From positions 2,835,001 to 2,899,000 of the forward strand of contig CM055897.1 of assembly GCA_029582155.1 (NCBI GenBank): a stretch of DNA of 64,000 nt, given 5' to 3'. The DNA is from Panopea generosa (Eukaryota; Mollusca; Bivalvia; Adapedonta; Hiatellidae). Numbering within the stretch: the stretch's first letter is position 1; each line of letters opens with the position of its first letter. Positions 13,314 through 23,581 of this stretch are shown here, piece after piece. The notes beneath the pieces were generated by a model, which saw only the letters and a program-made list of their open reading frames with translations, made no database searches and was not told the origin of the DNA. The position numbers and the translations under genes are program-made.

Positions 13314-15645
13314 ATGAAATATACACTGAACAGAACAGCTAACCCGCCGCTATTGAAAGAAACAACTAAACCGCCACTACTGGACGGAACAGCTAACCAG
13401 CAACTACAGGACGGAACAGTAACCCACCACTTATGTACGGAAGAGCTAACCCGCCGCTACTGTACGGAACAACTAACCAGCCACTACTGTACGGAACAGC
13501 TAACCTACCACTACTGAACAGAACAGCTAACCGCCACTACTGGACGGAACAGCTAACCCGCCACTACTGTACGGAACAGCTAACCTGTTACTACTGAAAG
13601 GAACAACTAAACCACCACTACTGATCGGAACAGCTAACCCGCCACTACTGATTGGAACAGCTAACCCGCCACTACTGGACGGAACAGCTAACCTGCCACT
13701 ACTGAAAGGAACAACAAAACCGCCACTACTGATCAGAACAACTAACCCGCCACTACTGTACGGAACAGCTAACTAGCCACTACTGTACAGAACAACTAAC
13801 CAAACACTACTGTATGGAACAGCTAACCCGCCACTACTGTACGGAACATCTAACCCGCCACTACTGATCGGAACAGCTAACCCGCCACTACTGATCGGAA
13901 CAACAAAACCGCCACTACTGGACGGAACAGCTAACCTGCCACTACTGAAAGGAACAACAAAACCGCCACTACTGATCGGAACAACTAACCCGCCACTACC
14001 GATCGGAACAGCTAACCCGCCACTACTGATCGGCACAGCTAACCCGCCACTACTGGACGGAACAGCTAACCCACCACTACTGGACGGAACAGCTAACCCA
14101 CCACTACTGATCATAACAGCTAACCGGCCACTACTGATCGGAACCGCTAACCAGCCACTGCTGAAAGGAATAACTAAACCGCCACTACTGATCGGAACAG
14201 CTAACCCGTCACTACTGATCGGAACAGCTAACCCGCCACTACTGGACGGAACAGCTAACCCACCACTACTGATCGTAACAGCTAACCCGCCACTACTGTA
14301 TGGAACAACTAATCCGCCACTACTGTATGGAACAACTAATCTGCCATTACTGTACGGAACAGCTAACCCGCAACTATTGTATGGGACAGCTAACCCGCCA
14401 CTACTGTATGGAACAGCTAACCCGCCACTACTGTATGGAACAGCTAACCCGCCACTACTGTATGGAACAGCTAACCCGCCACTACTGTATGGAACAGCTA
14501 ACCCGCCACTACTGTATGGAACAGCTAACCCGCCACTACTGGACGGAACAGCTAACCCACCACTACTGATCGTAACAGCTAACCCGCCACTACTGTATGG
14601 AACAACTAATCTGCCATTACTGTACGGAACAGCTAACCCGCCACTACTGTATGGAACAGCTAACCCGCCACTGCTTTATGGAACAGCTAACCCGCCACAA
14701 CTGTACGTAACAGCTAACCCGCCACTACTGATCGGAAGAGCTAACCCGCCACTACTGGACAGAACAGCTAACCCACCACTACTGGACGGAACAGCTGACC
14801 CACCACTACTGGACGGAACAGCTAACCTGCCACTACTGATCGGAACAGCTAACCCGCCACTACTGATCGGAACCGCTAACTAGCTGCTACTGAACGAACA
14901 GCTAACACGCCACTACTGATCGTAACAGCTAACCTGCCACAACTGTACGGAACAACTAATCCGCCACTACTGTACGGGACAGCTAACCCGCCACTACTGT
15001 ATGGAACAGTTTACCCGCCACTACTAAACGGAACAGCTTACCCGCCACAACTGAACAGAGCAGCTAATCCGCCACTACTGTACGGAACAGCTAACCCGCC
15101 ACTGCTGAACGGGACAGCTAGCCCGCCACTACTGAACGGAACAGCTAACCCGCCACTACTGTACGGAACAGCTAACCCGCCACTACTGAACGGAACAGCT
15201 AACCCGCCACTACTGTACGGAACAGCTAACCCGCCACTACTGAACGGAACAGCTAACCCGCCACTACCGAACAGAAAGCTTACCCGCCACTATTGTACGG
15301 AACATCTGACCCACCACTACTGTACGGAACAGCTAGCCCGCAACTACTGTACGGAACAGCTGACTCGCCACTACTGTACGGAACAGCTAGCCCACCATTA
15401 CTGAACGGAACAGCTGACCCACCATTACTGAACGGAACAGCCTTCCCGTCACTACTGTACGGAACAGCTAACCCGCCACTACTGAACGGAACAGCTTACC
15501 CGTCACTACTGTACAGAACAGCTAGCCCGTCACTACTGTACGGAACAGCTAGCCCGCCACTCCTGAACGGAACAGCTTACCCGTCACTACTGTACGGAAC
15601 AGCTAGCCCGCCACTCCTGAACGGAACAACTTACCCGCCACTTTA
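13314..15645. repeat. 2.3-kb array of a 27-bp minisatellite
   Basis: About 86 units with constant core GGAACAGCTAACCCGCCACT. Variation is concentrated in two slots: the triplet after CTACTG (TAT, TAC, ATC, GAC, AAC or AAA) and the triplet after GCT (AAC, AGC, TAC or GAC). Read in the plus frame this is a nine-residue repeat x-G-T-A-x-P-P-L-L, open for 168 codons at 14380-14883 and 117 codons at 15293-15646. Single-base losses (for example near 13408 and 13528) interrupt the frame elsewhere. No promoter, splice signal or signal peptide supports a gene, so I call it a minisatellite. Confidence 0.95.
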
Positions 15646-15649
15646 GTAT

Positions 15650-16985
15650 TTTCAATATATTCGTCAAAATATTGAGTAGCGTTATCAAAAGTTGCATACG
15701 AAACAATCAGAAAATTGTGTATTGATACTACACAGCAATGTTCTATCTTATTTATAACCAAATTTCAAGGAAATTGCTTTGAGACTTTTTAGAAATAAAT
15801 AAATTGCCAGGTAGGTAAAATATCAGGTGGCGTGTTCCGTTCAGTATAGTTAAGAAATAATCGTGTAAAATGTTTTGTGCATTGTTTTTTTTTTACAGCA
15901 AATTGTATCACAATATATTTTACGAGCCTTAAATATTGAATATAATACACATAAATAGTTACTCTATTTAGTTGACAGGAACAATATTATGAACAGATGA
16001 ACTTTGAACAGATAGCAACTATCCAGTGAACCATATACATGTATGTTTCTATTTTTTCTTGTTTAAGATTATTTCAGTACACTTTATACCGTTTTATTCT
16101 ATCTATAAGGTGTAAGCCCACCATTGCTTTTTGTTCTTTATTCTAGAGTAAATAATAAAAGTTTGAAGGCTTGTCAGTCATAGAGAGACCAAAATGAAAG
16201 AAATGAAACTAACATTTTATTGTTTGTCAACCTCTGCTCTACCAAAATATGAGGATAAAAGTAGGGGCCATGTGTCATATATGATCTTTTTTTTTATATA
16301 AAGCGTGTACACTGTTGATAAAGTGAAAGTAGACTTACGAAATCATGTATTCACACGCAAATTTCCAAGCATATTTTTTTCTAAATTCACAACTCAAACA
16401 AGACAATGCTTTCAAAATGTTAAAAAAAACCTATAATGCCATTCAAATAAAAAAGAGCATTAAAATAAAGAAAAAGCATTTTTAAAGAAGGGGAAAAAAA
16501 ACAAGGATTATTTATAACCGCCACTATGCGGAAACATTTCCTGTTTCCAATGGCGGTACTGTGTCTATAAAGTAATCGTTTGCCGAATTGCAGCATACAT
16601 GCACATGAATACATAGAGCGATATGAACACTGCCAAAGACGTACTTATATTTTTGCATTACTTATGACTTCCATGTTTTTGAAGTTTATATTGAGGGAAG
16701 CTCTGAGGTGAGTAAGACAGAGAGAGTTGTATTTTGTATTTAGTTTGAATCGTATCAGAGAATACTTAAGGTCTCATTCAAGAATTACCTCCCGTACATG
16801 ACGGTAAGATTCTTACGCCCTTGAAATTAGAGCTGTGTAAAGTGGTTGGGCATTATTTTTGTTGAAAGTGCATGAAACTGTGATATTTCTTTGTGCATAT
16901 GCAAACATTGGAACATTTTTATGATTTCTAGCAAGTCTCATTTCTCTATATGCAGAACAGTACAAAATTATTTGTTGCGTGAGAC
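15650..16985. other. Mostly unassigned sequence
   Basis: No gene recognised. It contains a minus-strand motif related to the neighbouring 27-bp unit (15826-15852, listed separately) and an imperfect hairpin at about 16518-16556 (ACCGCCA and GGAAACA blocks with their complements). Confidence 0.55.
15826..15852 (-). repeat. Stray relative of the 27-bp minisatellite unit
   Basis: The minus strand reads TATACTGAACGGAACA followed directly by CGCCACCT, which equals the array unit minus its GCTAACC segment. It lies about 180 bp beyond the array and in opposite orientation, so it is not simply the array end. Confidence 0.6.
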
Positions 16986-17007
16986 GTTAAACATAAAAAT
17001 GATAGAA

Positions 17008-17050
17008 ACGCACACGCACACGCACATATATACACACGCGCACGCACACA

Positions 17051-17111
<61 letters not shown>
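17008..17111. repeat. (CA)n microsatellite
   Basis: A pure CA tract of about 60 bp preceded by CGCACA-type imperfect repeats. Confidence 0.97.
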
Positions 17112-17146
17112 AGCTAGCATCATGTTTTCTATACTCATATTCATCA

Positions 17147-17370
17147 GGAGCCTGTTTCACTAACATTCGTAAGTTTATGTACTACTTAGTGTTACGAAAA
17201 TTCAAGTCGGGAATTTCAATTAGTGTTTCGCTTACTTATTTTACGATCTTTTGTAAGTCTTGTAAAAATTGTTTTTTCTTAAAGTACTGCGCAAAATGAA
17301 ACGTTCCAAGATGTCACATTGTGTTTGTACGGAATTCGTAGGACCTACGAGGGTTAGTAAAACGGGCCGC
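17147..17370. mobile_element. MITE-like element with ~28-bp terminal inverted repeats
   Basis: The left end GGAGCCTGTTTCACTAACAT and the complement of the right end (GCGGCCCGTTTTACTAACCC) align over 28 bp with about 21 matches, continuing into TCGTA-GT. Length is about 224 bp with no coding capacity, as expected for a non-autonomous inverted-repeat element. No clear target duplication survives, so the superfamily is undetermined. Confidence 0.65.
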
Positions 17371-17950
17371 ATAAGTGTAAAACCGTGTTTGTAATTATGT
17401 TACAAATTGTTTTTATCATAATTATAAATTGTTTCCCAAAATAATTAACATCCATACTGCAAGTTTCTAATGAACTGGCGCATTTAATGTATTCACTATA
17501 AATTCAATTTTCTTCAATTACCGTTATAAAAACATTTCCAATTCAAATTCATTGTGTTCGGGAATTTCAACTATTTGACCAAGTTACATTGAAATCGTCA
17601 CCAAGTCACTTTACAGGACTGTACGATGTACCGGGTGCACAATAGGAAATATACCAAAATCCTATCCACAAAAGGTTGTCATATCTGGTCACCTTATATT
17701 GACACCCAGCATTCACAATACAATGTAACCCAATGGCCAACATGTAGTTTCCACAGATCAATCGGGTATCAAGCTGACCGCAGTTGTGACCCTGGAATAG
17801 TCAGGTCAGCTCGTCAAGACGACGAGTACAGTTTTCTTCGTAGCTGTGTATATAAATATAACTCATTGCTATCCTAGTATCTCAGTACCATGATGGCAAT
17901 GTAAAATATAAATAACTGAAATTATTTTATTTGACGATGTTTAACGATGA
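17371..17950. other. Unassigned sequence
   Basis: An 83-codon ORF at 17626-17877 has no recognisable motif and no splice context. Nothing else seen. Confidence 0.5.
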
Positions 17951-17959
17951 CTTCAGGTT

Positions 17960-18240
17960 TCTACACAGAAGTTTGTTCTTTGTGCCATATACAATAGGTC
18001 AAGGATTTCAGCGATAAAAATATTTCACATAAAAAAAGTTCATAGCAGCAATGTATTCTGACATAACATGCACAATAACTGGTAGGTTGACCAGCTTGTT
18101 TTTTTAAATAGGATGCAGTACCACACTAAGATTATTCTGAGCAAAAAGTCCTCAAATCCTATAAAAGTCACCTTTCTAACACCAGTGATGTCTTATTGCA
18201 GTATATGCTATGCCAGCGCTTGTTCTACTTAACTGCATCA
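17960..18240 (+). repeat. Dispersed ~290-bp repeat, copy 1 (partner at 52090-52395)
   Basis: Contains GCACAATAACTGGTAGGTTG, CTATAAAAGTCA and TTGCAGTATATGCTAT in that order. The same blocks, reverse-complemented and in reversed order, occur at 52090-52395. The copies are clearly homologous but diverged, with small indels. There is no coding potential, and the element class is unknown. Confidence 0.7.
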
Positions 18241-18462
18241 AGAAATCACAACTACTTCAAAAATATATCTAACCAAATTACATAGGACTTTTTAAAGCGC
18301 AAGAATCATGTTACCGTGGGGAAAGGGGGCGCAACTGTTTATAGAGACATACACTCACAACTGACTGATAATACCAATGTTACCTTGGTAATCAATTAAG
18401 TAAAAACAAAATTACACGACACTTCTCATAACAAACAATTAACTGTATACATTTTCGTTATA

Positions 18463-18534
18463 GAATGAATGAATGAATGAATGAATGAATGAATGAATGA
18501 ATGAATGAATGAATGAATGAATGAATGAATGAAT
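18463..18534. repeat. (GAAT)n microsatellite
   Basis: About 18 uninterrupted GAAT units. On the minus strand it follows GCGTGAAACCCCAAA, a context typical of a SINE 3' end with an ATTC tail, so it may be the tail of a minus-strand SINE whose body covers about 18535-18665. Confidence 0.95.
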
Positions 18535-18665
18535 TTGGGGTTTCACGCTGAAGCAAAATATAAAGGTTATAATGCGGCCACCAAGAAAGAAGTAGACTCA
18601 GTTTCCATTTATTTTTCTATGCTCATTCCCCTTGTACAATCAACAGACAGACTGAAAAAAGCTTT
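18535..18665 (-). mobile_element. Possible SINE 3' end feeding into the (ATTC)n tail
   Basis: Minus-strand text reads TTCTTGGTGGCCGCATTATA, then TTTGCTTCAGCGTGAAACCC and the ATTC tail. The body-plus-tail arrangement is SINE-like, but no tRNA head was found, so this stays tentative. Confidence 0.35.
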
Positions 18666-18667
18666 CG

Positions 18668-19174
18668 TTATGTAACAGGGGGACGAACGTTTTTTTTCTC
18701 AGGGTATTCGTTCTTAGGCGGTAAAAATGAGGGGATGCGTTAAAAATGGCGGATTTTCGTTTGTAAAAGTTACGTCAAGGCACACAAAAACACGGTAATT
18801 TGTTTTATACTCACTATTTTTCTTAATGCATACTCCCGAGATGTAACTAAGTATATTGTCTTCCATCGGTGGTTCATTCCTACCTTGCAGCTATCACCAT
18901 AAAAGACGCAATTCGAGAAAACCGAGAGTGTTTACATGTACTGAAATCCTTATTCACTAATTGGCACCTTCTTTTGGACTTTTTCTATGATATTACGCTT
19001 TGTTGTCATGAATTATACTGTCAGTAATGTTTTCATCACCAATTATTTCCAAATTACACTTGATTCGTCCGTTTAAGACCTCCTCGTTTTGAAATCCATA
19101 TGTGTACGACAATATATGAGAGTTTTCGTCAATTGTATGCCATAAATGAATGGATGCGTTCCAAGTAGGGAAAA
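18668..19174 (+). repeat. Inverted dispersed repeat, left copy (~500 bp)
   Basis: Landmarks in order: TATTCGTTCTTAGGCGGTAA, TACGTCAAGGCACACAAAAA, GTAACTAAGTATATTGTCTT, GAGAGTGTTTACATGTACTG, ACGACAATATATGAGAGTTT, CATAAATGAATGGATGC and a terminal CCAAGTAGGGAAAA. The whole series recurs in opposite orientation at 23050-23540. By eye the two copies are about 80-90% identical with a few indels. No ORF is conserved between them. Confidence 0.85.
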
Positions 19175-21005
19175 TACAAATATAGATATTGTCTAGACTG
19201 TGTATTTGTGAAACTATAACAGTTAAGGTGCTTCATTGAATAAAAAATCAGCAACGTGTGTCCTTTATTATGATTCATTAAGATTATCAAAAAGAAAATT
19301 TGATTCTCCGTTATCATCTATAAAGAAAAGACGTAGGCATGAACAATTATTGGCAGCATACTTCAGAACATTGTCTTTAAGATACTAGTAGCACATTCTC
19401 TCCTGGAGTATACATAGCCAAAACAATAATGAAAACTCCAATAAATCAACCTTTTCGAATTAGTAAGCGTAGATTAAACTTTGCAGATGGGTTCCATGAT
19501 ACAGATATCACAATATCACTGAGTCACGGATATAACCCTCTTTAGGACTCAGTGTGACAGAGAAAAAACTATTTGAAGCAGAACTAAAATAGTACTTGTT
19601 CGTACTACGGATATTCATGGCAGTTATGCTTGTCAAGAGATTGCAAAATACGACTGTGTTTAAACAGTGGGTAACCAAATACAGTTCACATGGTATAAAT
19701 CATTACGCCATGCAGTGCTAGCGTGTAGGCACAAGTTTCTTGTGACTAAGACATATTTACTTTCAAAGAAGTTGTGATTTTACATTACAATAAAACGAAA
19801 AAAATAATACGTATTAATACACACAAGATAAAAAGTATTCATTGGAAAATGCATAAAAAGGATATCACATTCAGATTAGTTTAATCAAACACAATCAAAT
19901 CTATATATTAATGCAAAGACTGATCATGAACGTAAATAAATTATTAGATTAAAGGTTATATAATGCAGTCTGAAACAAAATAATATATACTCGATATCAG
20001 TAAAAAGAAAACCAATTAAAATATTTTGATATGCATAATATACACAGAATCTTTATTATTTCTGAACTGCGTGTTTCGTTACTGAAGCAGTTACCTTTAA
20101 CAGTATGAATAGATCATAGACTTACCAACACGTATGTGACACCCTGGAACCACGCAGGGTTAGATAATTAACTTCAATAATGAACACCAAAAAATGAGGG
20201 AAAATGTGTATTGAGATTTACAGTGATCATATTTAGTCTTACCTGAAACCAGACAAATAAATAAATAAAGTTATGTATTTAAAACAGTTTAAGTTTAACA
20301 AATAAAGTGTGCAACTTGCAATATAATGGAACGATTGAAATATTCCTTGAAAATAATACACAATACGAAGCAATTTCAATGAGCACAAACTATGACACTT
20401 TAACTTCGATCAGGCCCTGGTGCGATTATTTCAATGGCCGTGTCTTGCTGTGAAAATATGTTTTTCGAAGTAACCTTATCTACGATAATCTAGTATATAT
20501 GAATAAATAATGACACAATTTGAACGAATCGGATTTTACGGCTTACAAACATATTATAGGTTATTCGACGTGAACATGAAGGAAGATTCAAGGCTCACCC
20601 TATATGTACAAAACAACACATTAACATACAAATTAAAAAAAATACATCAACAAATGAATATGGAGAATGAACCTAGAACCTTGATACAGAACTGCAGAGT
20701 TTCAGCAAATTGTATAGTATTACTCAAATTGTCGCTTCCTACGACATGTATTAACCACATTAATCCTAATTGCTATCACGAATATGGCTCACTGGAAGAT
20801 ACAATTTGAAAATAAAGTGTTGCAATTGGATCGTTAAAGTAGAAAGAGAAACACTTAAAACAACATTTCAATAAAACAACATTTAAATATGCAAGTAAAT
20901 ATTGATTGTCGCACAATGAAAAATGTATCAATCAAGTTAATCTAACCGTAAGAAATAGATGTCTTTATTGAAAGTAAATATGTTGAGCAAATAAGATAAG
21001 CTTCA
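19175..21005. other. Unassigned sequence between inverted repeat copies
   Basis: AT-rich DNA. A 99-codon ORF at 20510-20809 (+) has no recognisable motif. No other feature seen. Confidence 0.5.
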
Positions 21006-21009
21006 AAAC

Positions 21010-21660
21010 TTCGTGGAAACCAGCAAAGTGTTTTATGTATGACACACTTTGATATGTTTATGGAAACTAGACTCCCAGATAAATATTCTCCTACACACTG
21101 TGCACACATACGAAGGTTTCATTGTGAAAAAGCATGTGCTGTTTCAGTCCCTTTTTACTTTTGATCGCCTTTAGGCACGAAATACAGGTATAGTCCAATG
21201 GCCTAACCTTATTCTTACAACTGTTTCCTTGTTGGTGCCTTTGGAGTTTTTTTACACAATAAAATATATGTGTCCACTTGACATTTGACATTCAAATGGT
21301 TTCTGACCACACTGTTTGGTAACATGAGCCGTTAGTACAGTCTTGTTAGCAAACCTTTCGCTACACAGGTAACAAGTCAATTTCAGAATCCTCTGATGAA
21401 CTTTCATGTTGTGTTTACGTAAATTCCATTGACTGGAAAATGCTTTTCAACACTCCAGGCATAGATACTTGTCCCCCTGGTGTGACTGTATATGCCTATC
21501 ATAGTCGTATCTAATATGATTTTCCTTGTTACGCACTTGGCATACATAATTCGCAGATCCATGAATTCGAATATGTCGTGACAATGCAGATTGTAATTTA
21601 TAATTCTTGTCACATACAGCGCACTGAAACCCTCCATCTATCTCCATAACCTCATAAAAG
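21010..21660 (-). pseudogene. C2H2 zinc-finger gene relic with about seven fingers
   Basis: Minus-strand translation yields a tandem run of C2H2 fingers. Finger 1 is intact (FQCAVC, 12 residues, H-x3-H). Finger 2 keeps its histidines but its second cysteine is arginine (YVCQVR), a one-base change. Finger 3 (YLCLEC) is followed directly by an in-frame TGA, after which the remaining finger residues and both histidines continue. Finger 4 (LTCYLC) ends in cysteine. Finger 5 is split by a frameshift. Finger 6 is canonical (YTCISC ... H-x3-H) in the shifted frame, and finger 7 (FVC) is cut by another frameshift and stop. Such arrays normally bind DNA in the nucleus. With at least one stop, two frameshifts and a lost zinc ligand, this is a decayed copy, either of a host gene or of one carried by a transposon. 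No KRAB or other effector domain is visible. Confidence 0.85.
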
Positions 21661-21689
21661 TATCAAATGTATTTGCAGGCTATATTGAA

Positions 21690-21900
21690 GTGGATTCAGG
21701 AATCTACGTACCGATAGTCGCCGGTTCGAGCCCCTCCCAACTAGGAATTTGATTGCCCTTTATTAACTGCAAATGTTTTCTATCCAGGAAGCGGACGCGG
21801 GAGTCATTTACATTAGCAATAGAAACTTGTAACTGTGTGATCGATCCATCATATTGAGTGCCATAGTCTAGTTGTAAGGGTGTTATGTAATCTCGTTTTA
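21690..21900 (+). mobile_element. Possible tRNA-SINE head and body
   Basis: CGCCGGTTCGAGCCCC near 21721 is a good B-box-like T-arm sequence. The opposite strand translates to EGLEPATIG, a signature often produced by tRNA-derived SINE heads. No clean A box or paired tail is visible and no second copy lies in the window. Confidence 0.35.
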
Positions 21901-21904
21901 AAAC

Positions 21905-22325
21905 AAAATAGTAATAATAACAAAATAAGTTAATCATTTTGGAAGTTTGATGACGTTTTAATGACCGGCAATACCGTTTCATAGCAAAGAGAAACATTCA
22001 TGTTACAATTATCGATATTAGAACGGTAAGACTTTCTTCACAAAGTCACAATTTGTACTTTACTGAGCGTCCCTGGTTCTAGATAAAGTCTGTTTCCGGG
22101 TTTTCATACCGGAAACTTTTAAATTACATTTTTAATGTCAACCTGCTCTCGTTTCTTACTATGCATGATTAGTCCTGAACGGCATTCAGATCTCATGGTT
22201 AACGTTAGGTAATCCTTACTCTACGCATGACACTGAACGACCTTTCCGCACTGGCATGGTTATAAATTAAGGATATCAAGATATAGTATACTTCACATCG
22301 GAAGCTCTCACGGTCACCGTTGATG
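21905..22325. other. Unassigned sequence
   Basis: Nothing recognised between the SINE-like segment and the hAT relic. Confidence 0.45.
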
Positions 22326-22329
22326 TCAG

Positions 22330-22905
22330 TAAAGCACTGTATCCCTGTTGTGCCGTCTGCTGAAGCAACATACTGGACAAGGAAGCGGCCATGCGATATG
22401 AGTAGACGATCCTGAGAGCTCTGTCACAAGATGGCCGAGTAAAGAACACGCTTCCGGTACATGGAGACAGAACCAGCTTCCGACGTTCCCGCGATGTTGC
22501 TCATGCTGAGCTGTTCTAGGCTTCGAAAGTTCAACATCGTTCACTTCAGCATCCTGGTTAAGCTTGACCCATACAGCATCATCCTCACTCTCGGCACGAA
22601 TCTGTGTGATAAGCACAATGCTCTCCTTTACCGCTTCAACCAAGTTGCTGCCCTTTGCCTGCAACTACTTGTTAAGAGGCATTACACCCTGCGAAACTAT
22701 GTCAGACTTCAAGATGCTGCATCTGTAACTGCGCGCCTTGAAGTATCCTTCGTGATCTTGCACTTTAAGTGAACTCACAGTTATTGTAGAATAGGCTGAT
22801 TTAAGCGTACGTGTACAAGGAGTCTGCCCGACTTGCCCAACTAGTTTCGCAAAGGTTTTGAAGTTGGTCCGTTTCTCCATCAAGATCATTTTCATATTCA
22901 TAACG
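22330..22905 (-). pseudogene. hAT-type transposase relic
   Basis: Between about 22690 and 22470 the minus strand reads LNK-stop-LQAKGSNLVEAVKES, a glutamate/aspartate-rich linker, then VELSKPRTAQHEQHRGNV. The pattern of a leucine-rich helix with LQ-K-x-L-x-EA followed by S-x-PRTA-x-x-Q-HR-x-NV is what I know from hAT-related transposases and the host proteins derived from them (THAP0/52-kDa repressor and TTF-type families). An in-frame TAG interrupts it, and homology fades after about 22470. The segment 22665-22905 upstream is open in the same frame but not recognisable. Neither the catalytic core nor terminal inverted repeats can be identified. The family call rests on memory of motif shape. 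Confidence 0.55.
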
Positions 22906-23049
22906 TTGACATTTACCCATAAAAGTATGCATAGAAATATTTCGAAACCAAAAAAATCTGAATACGTTTACATGTACGCGTACGTGTAGCCACACGTACC
23001 AGTACACGTAAAAGTATCAAATCGAAACCTCTCTAATCAAGAACATATT

Positions 23050-23540
23050 TTTCCCCTACTTGGCATCAAAGGCATCCATTCATTTATGGCATACAGTTGA
23101 CGAAAACCCTCATATATTGTCGTACACACATGAATGTCAAAATATGGAGGTCTTAAACGAACGAATCAAGTGTAATTTGAAAATAATTGGTGGTGAAAAC
23201 AGTACTGACAGTAAAATTCGTGTAAACACAGCGTGATATCATAGAAAAAGTCCAATTATTGAATATGGATTTCGGTACATGTAAACACTCTCGGTTTTGC
23301 GTCTTCTCTGGTGATAGCTTCAAGGTAGGAGTGAACTACCGATGGAAGACAATATACTTAGTTACATCTTGGGAGTATGCATTAACAAATATAGTGAGTA
23401 TAAAATAAATTACCATGTTTTTGTGTGCCTTGACGTACAAACAAAGTCCGCCATTTTTGACACGTCCCCTAATTTTTACCGCCTATGAACGAATACCATC
23501 AAAATACGTTCGCCCCGACTCCCCAACCACTATGTAACAA
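23050..23540 (-). repeat. Inverted dispersed repeat, right copy (~490 bp)
   Basis: Reverse complement of the 18668-19174 repeat, sharing its landmarks in order from TATTCGTTCATAGGCGGTAA to the inner end CCAAGTAGGGG. It lies in mirror orientation, so both copies present their CCAAGTAGGG ends to the 3.9-kb interval holding the zinc-finger and hAT relics. Its outer side runs within about 45 bp into the G-rich minisatellite. Confidence 0.85.
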
Positions 23541-23581
23541 AAATAGTAGAGCGAGGTTCATTCAAATTTTGCTTCACAAAA

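Noticed and set aside
17626-17877. 83-codon ORF
   Set aside because: No recognisable motif; expected by chance in a window this size.
21715-21745. tRNA gene suggested by GGTTCGAGCCCC
   Set aside because: Only the B box is convincing; no A box at the right spacing and no acceptor stem pairing.
22461-22772. 103-codon plus-strand ORF
   Set aside because: Antisense shadow of the hAT-like relic.
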